NCBI GenBank assembly: GCA_905331475.1 | Contig: CAJNYU010003665.1 | Location: 79,733 to 143,732, forward strand | Length of the DNA: 64,000 bases | From: Rotaria socialis | Taxonomy: Eukaryota; Rotifera; Eurotatoria; Philodinida; Philodinidae | Direction: 5' to 3' | Shown: positions 1 to 10,876 of the stretch, piece by piece | Position numbering within the stretch: the first letter of the stretch is position 1 | Layout: the number at the start of each line of letters is the position of its first letter | Position numbers and translations under genes: made by a program | The notes under the pieces: generated by a model | Databases searched by the model: none | Told to the model about the DNA's origin: nothing | The model's input: only the letters and a program-made list of their open reading frames with translations

Positions 1-210
1 CTGCCGTTTCTCACCGTAAATGGCCGTAACTTGACGTTTTGGTATGCACCGTATTACGACCTTAATTAATCGTGTCGTAAACGGTTACTAACGACCGTAA
101 TGTGGTCGGATATTTCCGTATCCGATCGTTTATGGCACGATACAAAGCGACCGTAATACGGTGCATACAGAACGACGTAAATTATGGTCAAACGGCCGGG
201 TACGACACAA
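1..210. repeat. Foldback (imperfect palindrome) element at window edge
   Basis: The stretch is dense in CCGTAA/TTACGG words and folds back on itself. The 17-nt arm GTATGCACCGTATTACG at 42-58 recurs as its exact reverse complement at 152-168. Weaker pairing continues inward (ATCGTG..CGTAAACG against CGTTTATGG.CACGAT) and outward (around 1-41 against 169-210). It looks like a hairpin-type miniature transposable element. Its left end may lie outside the window, and no protein is encoded. Confidence 0.65.
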
Positions 211-447
211 GTTGGTCGACCTGGGATATTAACGAAATATCTTGGCAATAGATGGCCAGTTTTTACTAAAAAACCTCATCTTCAATGCAATCATAAGTAG
301 GAACATATAAGCATTCTAGTCTCTCACCATTGTTACACCAATATTGAAGCATGTCAGACGCTTACTAGCAGTGACTCTTTGATTTTTAATGTAGAATACC
401 GTTCTCTTTTATAGTCAATTTCGGATATTTGTTTTCTTTCCTCCCAG

Positions 448-587
448 GACAAACAAAAGAAATCGCTGAACGACGTTCAGAGTGCCTAGATAAAATTATG
501 GGATTAGTTGTAAATGGCGGTATTGATACAGAAACTGTACTCAAAACTGTGGAAGAATATAAAGTTCCGCCGCCATCTAAACAGTAA
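448..587 (+). CDS. Orphan exon, last or internal exon of an unidentified gene (partial)
   Basis: A pyrimidine-rich acceptor (TTTCCTCCCAG, AG at 446-447) opens a frame with coding-like codon use, reading about TKEIAERRSECLDKIMG and ending EEYKVPPPSK. It either stops at TAA 585-587 or is spliced at the GTAAGT beginning at 584. If spliced, an exon beginning at 684 (after CTCTAG) would continue in frame for about a dozen codons to TGA 718-720. I do not recognise the family. Upstream exons should lie left of the window, or beyond the foldback element, which would then be intronic. Confidence 0.45.
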
Positions 588-3500
588 GTTGTCATTTTTT
601 TGTGTTTTGATAAAAACAACAACAACAATAAAGATGAATACTGTTTAACGCTATATCATAAGTGAACTTATCATATTCTCTAGCTTTAAACAAGAGCTAA
701 GAATAGTGCTGATCCCATGATAGAATTAGAGACGAATGGATACATTGGATCTGCATGTCTTTTTTTTCTTACAACAAAGCGAGAACTTCATCTGAAGTGT
801 TTGATTCTGGTTTTAATACTTTGCGCTGTCAAGAAGTAAGTATGCAACGCATCGTTTTATAAAGATATAGAATTTGAAGAGAAACTAATTGGAAATAAAA
901 TAGGTAATTGATTTACGAATTTCATGTTAATCATCTATTTTTTTATGTGGATATAAACAAATAAAATAGAGACGATATAAAATATTATTTCAATGATTCT
1001 TGTCAGTTTTTAAAAAGATTGAGTTGGATAAAGTTTACTAATTTGAAGGGCGTGGATGTGTTGTTGGATCATATACTCTTTCTATCATCCATGTCCACAC
1101 CTTCAATAAAGACTAAAAATATCGATTCATAAAATGAAAACATATCAACAAGAATTTATTTATCTACTTCATTTTTTACGAGAATTGGTCTCTGTTGTAA
1201 CAATCATATCTAGATTTTCTAAAGTAATTAGAATAAATTGTCACTAAATATTAGCTGCATATACTGATACAAAATAGGTTAAGTAAAATATTTCTAGTGA
1301 ACATTATTGTTGTTTGCAAAAAACAATCAATTTTTTCATGAAAACCATCAGTCTCATTTATTTCGTGCATTTGTGCGCTAATTTCTGTTTGGCTTATTAA
1401 TCTGTATTTCATATTCTATGTTTTATTATGATTTCAACCATTGGCTTAAATAGTAAATAAGTCGGTTAAAGTATTACCAATCATACTTCACTCATTTAAG
1501 TATCAAGGAAGACTTTAAAATGTTTTAAAATAGTCTAAATCTGGTTGATGATGCCATTTAATGTCTTTTCTCTTGCCATTTTTCTTTTATTGACTAGGAA
1601 AATCATGCTCATTGGCTTCTGGCCGACCTTTAAACTATGTCGTTGGAGTCCTTTCTTTAAAGATTTCATCTATTCCACGGCTGTTAGCTTTGCCATAAAA
1701 TCTATGTCTTGAATTCAGACGAAAGTAACATTTGCATGGATCATTTATGTCAATGGTTCACTTGTCCAATGATTATGTTGCATTTCACGTATTATGATAT
1801 TCGATTATTTGCAGGCTAAATAATTGAATGGACTCTGTCTGTTAGAAATTCATTTGGAGTGCCATCACGAAACTCATCTTTCATTATAAGTATTCTATGA
1901 ATTATTTATGTTTAATGTGTTATTTGATTAAAAAAAGTGTGTGTTTAGTTGTTGACTAAAGCGAATAAATTATGTGAATGACACTTCCGTAAAATTTTAC
2001 ATAAACTTTATCATCGTCAAACATAAGATGCATTGCAAGCGCTTATTTTTCATTGAAAAGAATACTTGCAGAACACGTTTGTAGGAAAAATTCGTCTCTT
2101 GTATAATATTTGTCATATGATCGATTTTCATTATCGCCACTCTAGTTCCAAATGTCTAGACTCAAGTGAATATACTTTTTGAATATGATGAATCAAATTT
2201 ATGAATCATTTAAATATCATCCAACTTTATGTTTTATCGTCAAAACTCACTGATATTCCACAATAAACAATATATTTGAATGTGAGGTTGATTCGAAAGA
2301 TTGATTTGTTGTGTCATATTTTAGTTGGCTTGAATTTCATGACTATTTTCAACAAAAATGAGAAATGCGTACGGAATATTTGTTGTTTGTGCACCATTCA
2401 AATACGTAACTAGCAATCTTTACTGAGTTGGAATCTCACATCGTCATGATTTCGTGTCTCTCTTAATTTCAAAACCAACTATGGTATTAAGCTTTCAAAA
2501 ACCATTCAATCAAATTCTAGATAGCGAATATAAAATTAAGGATTTACAAAATAGCACATATAAGAACGGACGTATAACTTTAACCATTCAATACTTTTGT
2601 ACTCTTAGGTCGTATTGACTATTTAGTAGATGCTAAATTGCTGCTTAAGAAGATATTCGTATCGGTCCTTTTACGTATGTACATGAATACAACACATCGA
2701 GTATAAACTGATAAAACTATATGAATCGAAGTTTTGTAAAGATTACTCGTGTACGATATAATCGAGACTTGCATTATCAGCGATCATCGTTGATGAATTT
2801 CACTAGCAATAATCGAATGCAAGGCTCTTATAAATAATGTTTTTATTTCGTAATCACCGAGTACTTGATAGACATTCAGTCTCTAATGTGAGACGGACAG
2901 AATATGTGAATCGAAATTTAGTCAGATCTATTTTTTTTTCGTCAACGATCATTGTAGACTTATCTAATCTTTATCCTCTGATGTGAATCTAATTTTTTTT
3001 TTAAGAAGGATGAACGTCGGATGAACTTTCAGTCTCATATTCAGAGTGATCAACATATCTGTGAGTAGAAAAAACGACAGTTCTTCGTGAGCAAAGATCA
3101 ACGCGTGTGAATAGAAGTTTCGTAAGAACTGTTCATTTTTCTTATGATTGATGAACACTTTATGAATGTTTTGGGTCTGGCATGAATAGAGTTATGTATA
3201 AAATTGTACCTTATTGAGAACTGTTCGCTTGCTTCATGATTGATGTACATCTACTGAACTGTGGTTTCGTTGTAGTAAACGCTCCATTTTATGGAAGGAA
3301 TAGTTTGTTAAGTATGATCAATCTTGGTGCGATCTCAAGTCTTATTCGAATCTGCATATCAATATATAAGAAAAAGAGCAATTACATAATAGAATATTCA
3401 ATAATTCATATATGTAGACTTCTATAATGAATAATATAGCAGCTGGTTCACACGAACTTGCCCACACGAGTTACTTTCAAATAATTTCTTTTTATTATTT

Positions 3501-4512
3501 CTTTTGTAGGAAATAACAATCTGGTATTGACATGCAGATCAATGCAAAGAAGCAGCAATTTTATGAAAGAACTTGATTCTCATGAAAACCGTTCATATTC
3601 TACCACTTTATTGTTCAATATTAATCTATATGATCTTCATGCAATTTTTTCTCTCTTATGTTAAATAAATACTATAGTCAATCTTAATCTCGTTTTTCAA
3701 ATGTAAACGAGTATATCGTCAGAATAAGGAATCGATAATGTCACCTAAATACTGAGCACGTAGTTTTGGTTTGTTTTAGGTAGTCATTTGTTTCAAAACT
3801 GATCATCAAATATTCGTCAGAAATCAATGAACTTAAATTCGTCTATATTCTTTGTTTCGAGACAGCTGTGATGATTTCACACGATTATTCAGCAAATAAT
3901 AAAGAAGTGCTCTTGAATTCAATGAAATAATCCAGTACTATATAATTATCTTCTTATGTTTCAATTGATGGTTTAAGTGGACCATAAATTTTAATTGGAT
4001 GGCATTGAACTGTAAAATGATATTCATTTCATATACAGACAGTGCCTTAATCATTACGCAACGTACACTGAACGACATTCAAATATTGCTATACTCAATC
4101 GATGGTTAATTATTGATCGTGATCGACAGAGTTGGGGAGGGGGGGGGGAAGACGTGAATCACGCCCATTGACTCGAAGAAATATTTTTTACTGGTTCAAA
4201 AATACAACAAATATTTAGAGTTCACTCAACGGAATGCACATTTTTTTTTTATTTTTCATTTAAAAATTAGTTATAATATAAAAAAAAAGGAATATATTCT
4301 CATGTTAAATTTAAAATCATATATAATATTAACAAAGCGGTTTAAAAAAATGATTATAAGCGAAAAACGCATAATTTGTCTTGTATGTAGATGCAAAAGA
4401 AAGAGAACAGAAGAGTAGAATGTCTTAGAATAAAATTCTCAAGTAACCAAATTCCACTTTTAAAATGATAAGAAATAGATTTTTGTTGAATTTAATATGA
4501 GAACACAAGTAT
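588..4512. other. Long non-coding stretch
   Basis: No convincing gene is seen on either strand. Open frames are short, rich in stop-poor AT sequence, and lack family matches. It holds an imperfect hairpin at 1042-1106 (TTGAAGG..GTGGA against TCCACACCTTCAA) and a G-run at 4134-4148 (four G, A, ten G), striking in such AT-rich DNA. One acceptor-preceded open frame of about 50 codons (near 3510-3663) is too weak to call. Confidence 0.5.
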
Positions 4513-5058
4513 TTATATTCGAACGACAAAGTCTCCGGTAACAGGAATCGTGCGCATCGATTTCGTTGATGGTAGTGAACTTTGAGTTTTAGAGTTGATT
4601 TTTGAATTGGAATTAGTTTTCGTTATTGCTTTGACTGGTACTGTCTTTTGTATTGGATTAACAAATGAATTCTTATTAATAGAAGGATAATGAAGTGATA
4701 ATAACGATGATGATGATGATGATGATGATAATGACGATGTATATTTCTGTGTTGGTACAAGTGAATTCGACCGATTTTTTATTACACTAATATTTTCATA
4801 ATCACGACGTTTTGTTTTTAGTGATGAAGTAGGCATTGTTAAATGAATATTTTCTATTGACGATTGATATCGTTTATGATTATTTGATATTGTTCGTGTT
4901 AATGTCCATGTTTGTTCTTGTTCGTACGAACTCAAATATGGATAATTCTTTTTGTTAACATTTACAATTGAATAATACGTACATCTTTGCCGAGCTTGTA
5001 TTTTATCACTATCATGTACTGATTCTTTTGTAAACCATTCAACTTGTTCGCGTGGCAT
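4513..5058 (-). CDS. Hypothetical Ser/Lys-rich protein, 181 aa
   Basis: An intact single-exon frame from ATG 5058 to stop 4513. I recognise no domain. The N-terminal third (MPREQVEWFTKESVHDSD) is mixed in composition. The middle is basic, and the C-terminal half is low-complexity Ser/Thr/Lys/Asn, including a polyserine run encoded by an expanded (GAT)n/(ATC)n microsatellite near 4706-4737. There is no signal peptide or membrane segment. Codon use and the ordered N-terminus suggest a real gene, but no splice or homology support exists. It lies on the same strand downstream of MTMR9. A YY1-like motif sits immediately upstream of the ATG, which supports a transcript start there. Confidence 0.6.
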   Translation of the reverse strand: MPREQVEWFTKESVHDSDKIQARQRCTYYSIVNVNKKNYPYLSSYEQEQTWTLTRTISNNHKRYQSSIENIHLTMPTSSLKTKRRDYENISVIKNRSNSLVPTQKYTSSLSSSSSSSSLLSLHYPSINKNSFVNPIQKTVPVKAITKTNSNSKINSKTQSSLPSTKSMRTIPVTGDFVVRI

Positions 5059-5067
5059 CTCGATTGC

Positions 5068-5078
5068 AAGATGGCGGC
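5068..5078 (-). promoter_or_regulatory. YY1-like core promoter element
   Basis: The plus strand reads AAGATGGCGGC, the classic YY1 consensus, 10 nt upstream of the ATG of the 4513-5058 gene. In animals such sites cluster at transcription starts of housekeeping genes. It could mark the transcription start of a very short 5' UTR. The motif match is seen directly; the function is inferred. Confidence 0.45.
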
Positions 5079-5198
5079 GTTAATCAAACTGAATCCTCTT
5101 AAATAATATGTAAGTATACACACACCTACAAGAATTGTTCATACAATGAAGACCGATAGAAATAGAAATAGGAGCCTCTCTCGCCTTCTTCCCTCACC

Positions 5199-5218
5199 CT
5201 CTCTCTCTCTCTCTCTCT
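5199..5218. repeat. (CT)n microsatellite
   Basis: About ten CT dinucleotide units between the hypothetical gene and MTMR9. The remainder of 5079-5949 is AT-rich with no gene visible. Confidence 0.85.
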
Positions 5219-5949
5219 GTCGATTACGACCTTAGAGGGAGAGATTTTTCGTTTTCTTTTTTATTTCAATCCTTTTCCTTAATATAAAAGTATACATTAT
5301 AATGTACCAAAAATCATCATATGACTGAAAAAAAAAGGGTATTCTGAAGTAAGTAGTACAATTACCTACATCCTTATACATTACAGAAGAAGAGAAAAAG
5401 AAAAAAAACGATGAACAAGTACACTGGCTGGACACGTATTAGCGAAGGACGCCCTACAGCGAGACACAAGTTCATATACTTTTTCTTTTTTCCTACTTAA
5501 AAAAACATTCAACCATATGTATATATTTTATGACTAAACAGTATAAAGTCAAGAAGGACATTTCATTTTTCTTTTCATAAAGATAGACAGATTTCATTCC
5601 GTATGACATGTATACATTTATTTGTTCTCGATAATAATGAAACACAGAAATGTACAAAAAAAATCACTAGAACAAGGTCGACTGCGATTGATTGGTCAAA
5701 CATAATAAGAGTATATATTAGAGACAAGAGGTAGGGATTAGGGATAATATAAATAATGAAATCAAGATTTTGCTAGTAAGAAAAAAAAAATAGAAGCAAA
5801 GACATTCTCAGAATTAATTTTAAGCAGTTGTAATTGAATCTTTTTCCATTTTAATCATATTGCTATTTTTTTCTGTACATTTTCGTTCGAGTTCAAGCAA
5901 TTCTCTATTAAAAATATAAATTAATTTTTTTTATAATAAAAATACAAAT

Positions 5950-8531
5950 TTACTGTCTTAGTTTATTGACATAAGAACGAAGTTGTAATTCTTTTTCTTT
6001 AATAATTAAATACTCATCCCAAGCTTCCTGTTGAGGAATTTGATTTTCGTAAAAACGAAGATACAAACTGCGCCAGAGAATCTACAAGAAAATTTCATGT
6101 TAATTTTTGAAAGATAAATATATTAAAATCACTTACAATACTTTGTGCAGCTACACTTGGCCATAAAACATTTAAATTCGGTTCATAGAATGGATTTAAA
6201 AACGTGCGCAGTATTTCAGGTCGATTAAAATAAGACCAAAGGGAAACGGTTTTTTTTACAGCATTATATTTAGTTTTCTCTTTTTCATTATTAAATATAA
6301 ACGTTCCTGGGCAATGAAATGAAATTAAAATTTTTCTTTTTTCTATATTTAAAATTTTATTTACCAAATTTCGACGAATAAGTATGTTCGAATAATTGTA
6401 TGAGTAAAGTGTCATTGAATTCAAATGAACAAGCAAACTGTTGTAAAAGCTGTAAAGATATTTTTATTTATAATAAAACCAAGTAAATTCAAATGCAAAA
6501 AGGTTCCTCTTACCTGCCAAGTGCAATCAAGAAAAAGTGTAAATAGAGGTGATTCTTGTCCACGACTACTTTTACCGAATGCTGATCGTGCACAACGTGA
6601 ACGAAATTGATGTCCAGCTTGAATCCATTCACGCTCAATTAATGCTTCAAAACTAAAACAAAACAATTTCCTATTTTTATTCACAGCAATAAAAAAAAGT
6701 TCATAATTTATACCCGGTTATTGTACGACAATCAGGATGGAGTAGTACTTGAGCTAAACTTGTTACTAACAATGTTGTATCCCATCCATCACTGCCATGA
6801 ACAAGAACCGATGTTTCTAATAAATAATTATCCATGATTACTATTGAAAATTTCTATTAATTTTACCTTCACGATCGATTGTTTGTGCAACAATACAGGC
6901 TACTGTCAATGCTTCCTTGACATGAAGTAACCAATTGCTATTTTCTAATTTTGATAACCATCGATCTTTTTCCGATTGATCAATACACGCTAAAGATTAA
7001 AATGAAACTATAAAAATAATTGTTTAATTTTAATTCTATTCCTTATACCATCAATAAATTTCATGAACGATTCTTGTAAAACAGTATGTTTATCTAAATG
7101 TCGATGAAGACGTTTCCAAAGTGCATAGTGTTGTTCGGGCTCACATCCACCGCCTTCAAAATCAATGAGTAAGAATCAATAGAAAAGAAATAGTAGTTTA
7201 CCTTTGCTTTGTGCAAGTTTTACTACATTCGGATGTCGTGTATCAAGGATCCATCCTTTTTTATGACGTTGAATAAGCATAGAATTAACAAGGGCTTCAT
7301 CTTCTTTACAACGACGTACACTTGCACCAATAAGTGGTTGTGCACATCGAATGATACACGATTTAGATGACTTATGTAAATAACATAAAACTGGAAAACG
7401 GCCATGACTACGAAACTCTGCTGATCGTTTAAGTTGATCATCACTAACTGATTTTGGTACAACTAATCGTTCGGAATATGTTTCGCAAACCTAAAGAAAA
7501 GTTTCGTTTAATGCGAGTGAAAAATCAAAATATAAAAGTACCGCAAAATTTTTGTTCACATCACTAATTCGCCATTCATCGCTTATTGCTTGTAAACGAC
7601 TAAATTCGGATTCGACAGAAAATGCTGTCCAACCATCTTGTATAACTTCGAAATCACGCGGAAAATAGAATGGAAATAAAAATGTTACATCAAATGTTGG
7701 GCCATCTGAAAATAACAACAAAAACATACAATAGTGTGAATATAGAAAAAACTACAGATCAAAAAAAACTATAATACCTTACAGAGAGTTCAAAATTTTC
7801 GCTCACTCTCTCTCTATATATCTTTCATAAAAGTTTCTTATTCTACAATACTTATGCGAATTTCAATCAAAACGATATATCCTTGATTTCAATTTCATAT
7901 TGTTCTATCAAGTTCGGTGATTCACTATTTATTCATGTGATGAAATTAGTTTTAATCAAAGTTCTACTATTAGGATACCAACTATTTCGATAGACGTTTC
8001 TGTAGTCATCTATTACGAATCATGATTCATTACTGCTTTTACTTAAGGTAAACATCAAAATATTCGTTAAGATAGCCGAATTAAATGATGTCAAAATTTA
8101 TAAATGGTTTGTACCTGTATGCGCAATAAGTGCATCTAATGATTCAGCTAGTTTTATTGCTTCGTCCAAAACCGAAATGTCAAAATGGCATGTTTCTAAT
8201 GTTTTCAGGCGTAGTGTTATCGTATACTTGGAAGATAATGAAGGTGACGTGGGCAATTGAGAACGAAATTCATTTTTCATCGGAAATTTCGTTTGGATCC
8301 CATCCATATTAGTATAAAATATCTATAGAATAATGTACGGTTAACGAGTTATTTTATTCGCAAAAAGCAAAACACTCATACCCATAGTTCTTTAAGCTCT
8401 CCATCAGGTTGTTTAAGTGATACTATAACATTGTGCAAAGTAATATTGAGTATTGATTCCGGATACGATTGTAGATGGTCACGAAAAACAAAATTTCTGA
8501 CACACGGAATTTTAATAAGATCTGTAACCAT
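5950..8531 (-). CDS. MTMR9: Myotubularin-related protein 9 (catalytically dead phosphatase), 555 aa
   Basis: Eleven exons, all in frame: 8531-8382, 8322-8115, 7705-7542, 7490-7202, 7153-7049, 6989-6867, 6816-6714, 6652-6514, 6449-6365, 6306-6137, 6081-5950. Order: PH-GRAM domain (about residues 1-120), then the myotubularin phosphatase fold, then a short C-terminal coiled coil. The phosphatase loop reads HGSDGWDTT (about 353-361). The catalytic Cys and Arg of the active CX5R signature are Gly and Thr, so it cannot be an active 3-phosphatase. That is the hallmark of the MTMR9 pseudophosphatase, which binds and stimulates MTMR6/7/8 on endosomal phosphoinositides. Length (human about 549 aa) and blocks such as GFEALIEREW fit MTMR9. 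The start ATG directly follows a strong acceptor (TTCTTTTTAG), suggesting trans-splicing or a 5' UTR intron. Confidence 0.95.
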
Positions 8532-8618
8532 CTAAAAAGAATGTACTGGCATTAACAAAAAAAAACAGAAGCAAAACAAAATAGTATATGCTATTTTCTT
8601 TTTTTTTTTTCTTCAATT

Positions 8619-10876
8619 TCAATTTCCTATCGGCCTTATTGTATTTGTTCCTGCAAATTTATACAATAAAATATACAATAAACCTGGTAGAAAAACAATA
8701 GGTAACAATATCAAATCGTATTTGTTTTCAATTTCTGTTAAACTTATTAGGCCACAGAGAAGAAGAGCGACATGTATGAAATAAATAATCCAATTTTGCA
8801 TGTTTCCACAAAGTTTCCGTAGAAATGGAATCCAGTCATGCTCTCCATTGGCTACCAACGTAAAATGAATAGCATTAAGGAATATAGAACTGGTAATGGT
8901 CAAAATTGGAAAAGTAAAATCTAGAAAATTCAAAAATCTATCAAAACAAAACCAAATTCTATTTCTCTTACAAATAAGACCACCGAATAAAGCATGTAAG
9001 ATCAGCAAACATGGATAAAAATGAAGAGCGCTATAAATTGATGCCGAAATAAATTTTTGTCGAATTATTGAAACAAAAATTGGTCTTAAGAACAGCATAA
9101 TTAAACTTGCATATGTATACAAAACAAAAATAACACTTTGTCTAAATGCAGAACAAAAAACACCGATGAACAATAAGAGAGAAACAAGACTTTTCCTATC
9201 TACATACAATGGATAAACAACTTCATATGAGCATCGTAGTTTTTTTCGATAATTTACAATTGGATTATGAAATATTGGATAAAAATCACTGAATAATTTC
9301 ACTTGGCATGTGTTAAATGTTAGTTTACCAATTGGTGGAAATGATAACAAAGTAAAAATAAATGCAAGAATAATTTCAAATATCGATAAAAAATAAAGAA
9401 TTGTCTGCCTAAATAAACCAAAACATATATTTTCGTTCGTTTTTATTTTGTCATTTATACAAAATACATTTCTCTCCTCAGGAGACAATCATATTCTCAT
9501 TATCGACATTTGTATCTTCCGTACGTTATTCTCGCTGTTAATAGACACTAACATTAAATATCGTAGAAAGTTACCATGTAATCGAATTCATGCTGATATG
9601 TCAGTGATATAATAACGACAACAGCGTATTTATACATATGATTAGCTATTATCTGTAACATTGATTACATAATGTAAAAGTCATCAACTGTACGTACTAC
9701 TTAGAACACACGCAAATTCGTCTGTTAGAATACCATGAAACACTTTGTGTTGTTGCTAGGAGGTGAATCTTATCTGATGACCTTCGATTTTGTTTATTTA
9801 AAATATTAAAATGAGATACTTCTGTAATTCATATTGATTATTTTCATCAAAAATTTATGTAAATTTGGCAAACAAAATAATTTATCAATAATAAAAGATT
9901 TTCTCTAGAGAAATATTATCACCTAATTAGAATAGATCAAAAGAAGATGGCTAATATAGAATTAATCTTTTTTTAATGACTATCTTATCTCTTTCAATAG
10001 ATTGGAAAACGCTGACTACTATCTATTTTTCCTTGGTCGTTAAGTTTGAAGTTTATTCGTTCAATTGAACTCACAAATGTATACCATTTAATGTCACTTA
10101 TTTAGTTAGATTGTAGCAGATGGAAATAACGTTTATTTTCCACTAATACACATATCTAATTGTACATATAAAATAATGTCATGGATAACTGTTAAGTACG
10201 AGAACAAATAGACGAGGCAGAATATTGACCCATAACTAAAAAGTCATACAACCGTGACCTATATCCCTTCCAATTGTTCCAGGCACAGAGTTTATTCTGG
10301 TAAAAAACAGTTTTACTGAACATATTTTCAACAGAACTTTTTCTTTTCTTAACAACTGATGAGTTCTCTTAAACGTAAAATTGGTTGGACAAGGACATGC
10401 ATCAACTTTTGAAAGTCAACGATCATATTCACAATTCTTGATTTTTCTTTTCTATGATAACAAATATTGATTCAATAGGAGAAAAGAAGATTTGTTTAAA
10501 AAAAGCTAATATTTCTATTCTATCCTACGAATACAACATACTTGACAAAAGTAAATTCTCGTTGTTTCTTCTTTCGTAAACGATTAACAAAATACCAATG
10601 AAAAGTTAACGCCAATAATGCCATAAACACAATGTACATAAAATTGTACAATGATAATGGTTCATTACACAATTGGCATATTTTTTCATTATTTACACGA
10701 TATCCACGTTGACAAGCCTGAATAATATAATTTAATATTTACTTTTTTTTTATTACAAGAAGAAAAGAAAAGCAGATAGTATATCTCACCCCGCAATTTG
10801 TACTATTACTTTGATAACCACAATATATACCAGGACAAATTGATAGTTTTGATTTCTCCAATAAATTGCTACTCAT
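8619..10876 (-). CDS. JKAMP: JNK1/MAPK8-associated membrane protein (JAMP), 350 aa
   Basis: Three exons: 10876-10790, 10717-10542, 9408-8619, with phases 0 and 2 joining cleanly. The N-terminus is luminal and Cys-rich (CPGIYCGYQ, then CQRGYRV..ICQLC), matching the JAMP signature. It is followed by about seven hydrophobic segments. Family blocks include LYNFMYIVFMALLALTFHW, FHNP, EVVYPLY and an LRP.. segment. JAMP is an ER multipass protein that recruits proteasomes and ERAD factors and prolongs JNK activity. The second intron (9409-10541, about 1.1 kb) is unusually long for this locus. The large last exon is somewhat diverged, and the protein is longer than human (311 aa). It lies head-to-tail upstream of MTMR9 on the same strand, with 87 bp between the JKAMP stop and the MTMR9 start. 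Confidence 0.9.
9409..10541 (-). other. Long intron of JKAMP
   Basis: AT-rich intron bounded by GTATGT and TTTATTTAG. No exon is missing from the protein alignment across it, and I see no nested gene or clear repeat. Confidence 0.7.

Noticed and set aside
779..833. Possible exon following the orphan exon at 448-583
   Set aside because: Splicing to it from 583 gives an immediate stop in the required frame.
1042..1106. Imperfect hairpin as a candidate small RNA gene
   Set aside because: Pairing is short and interrupted, and no known RNA motif is recognised.
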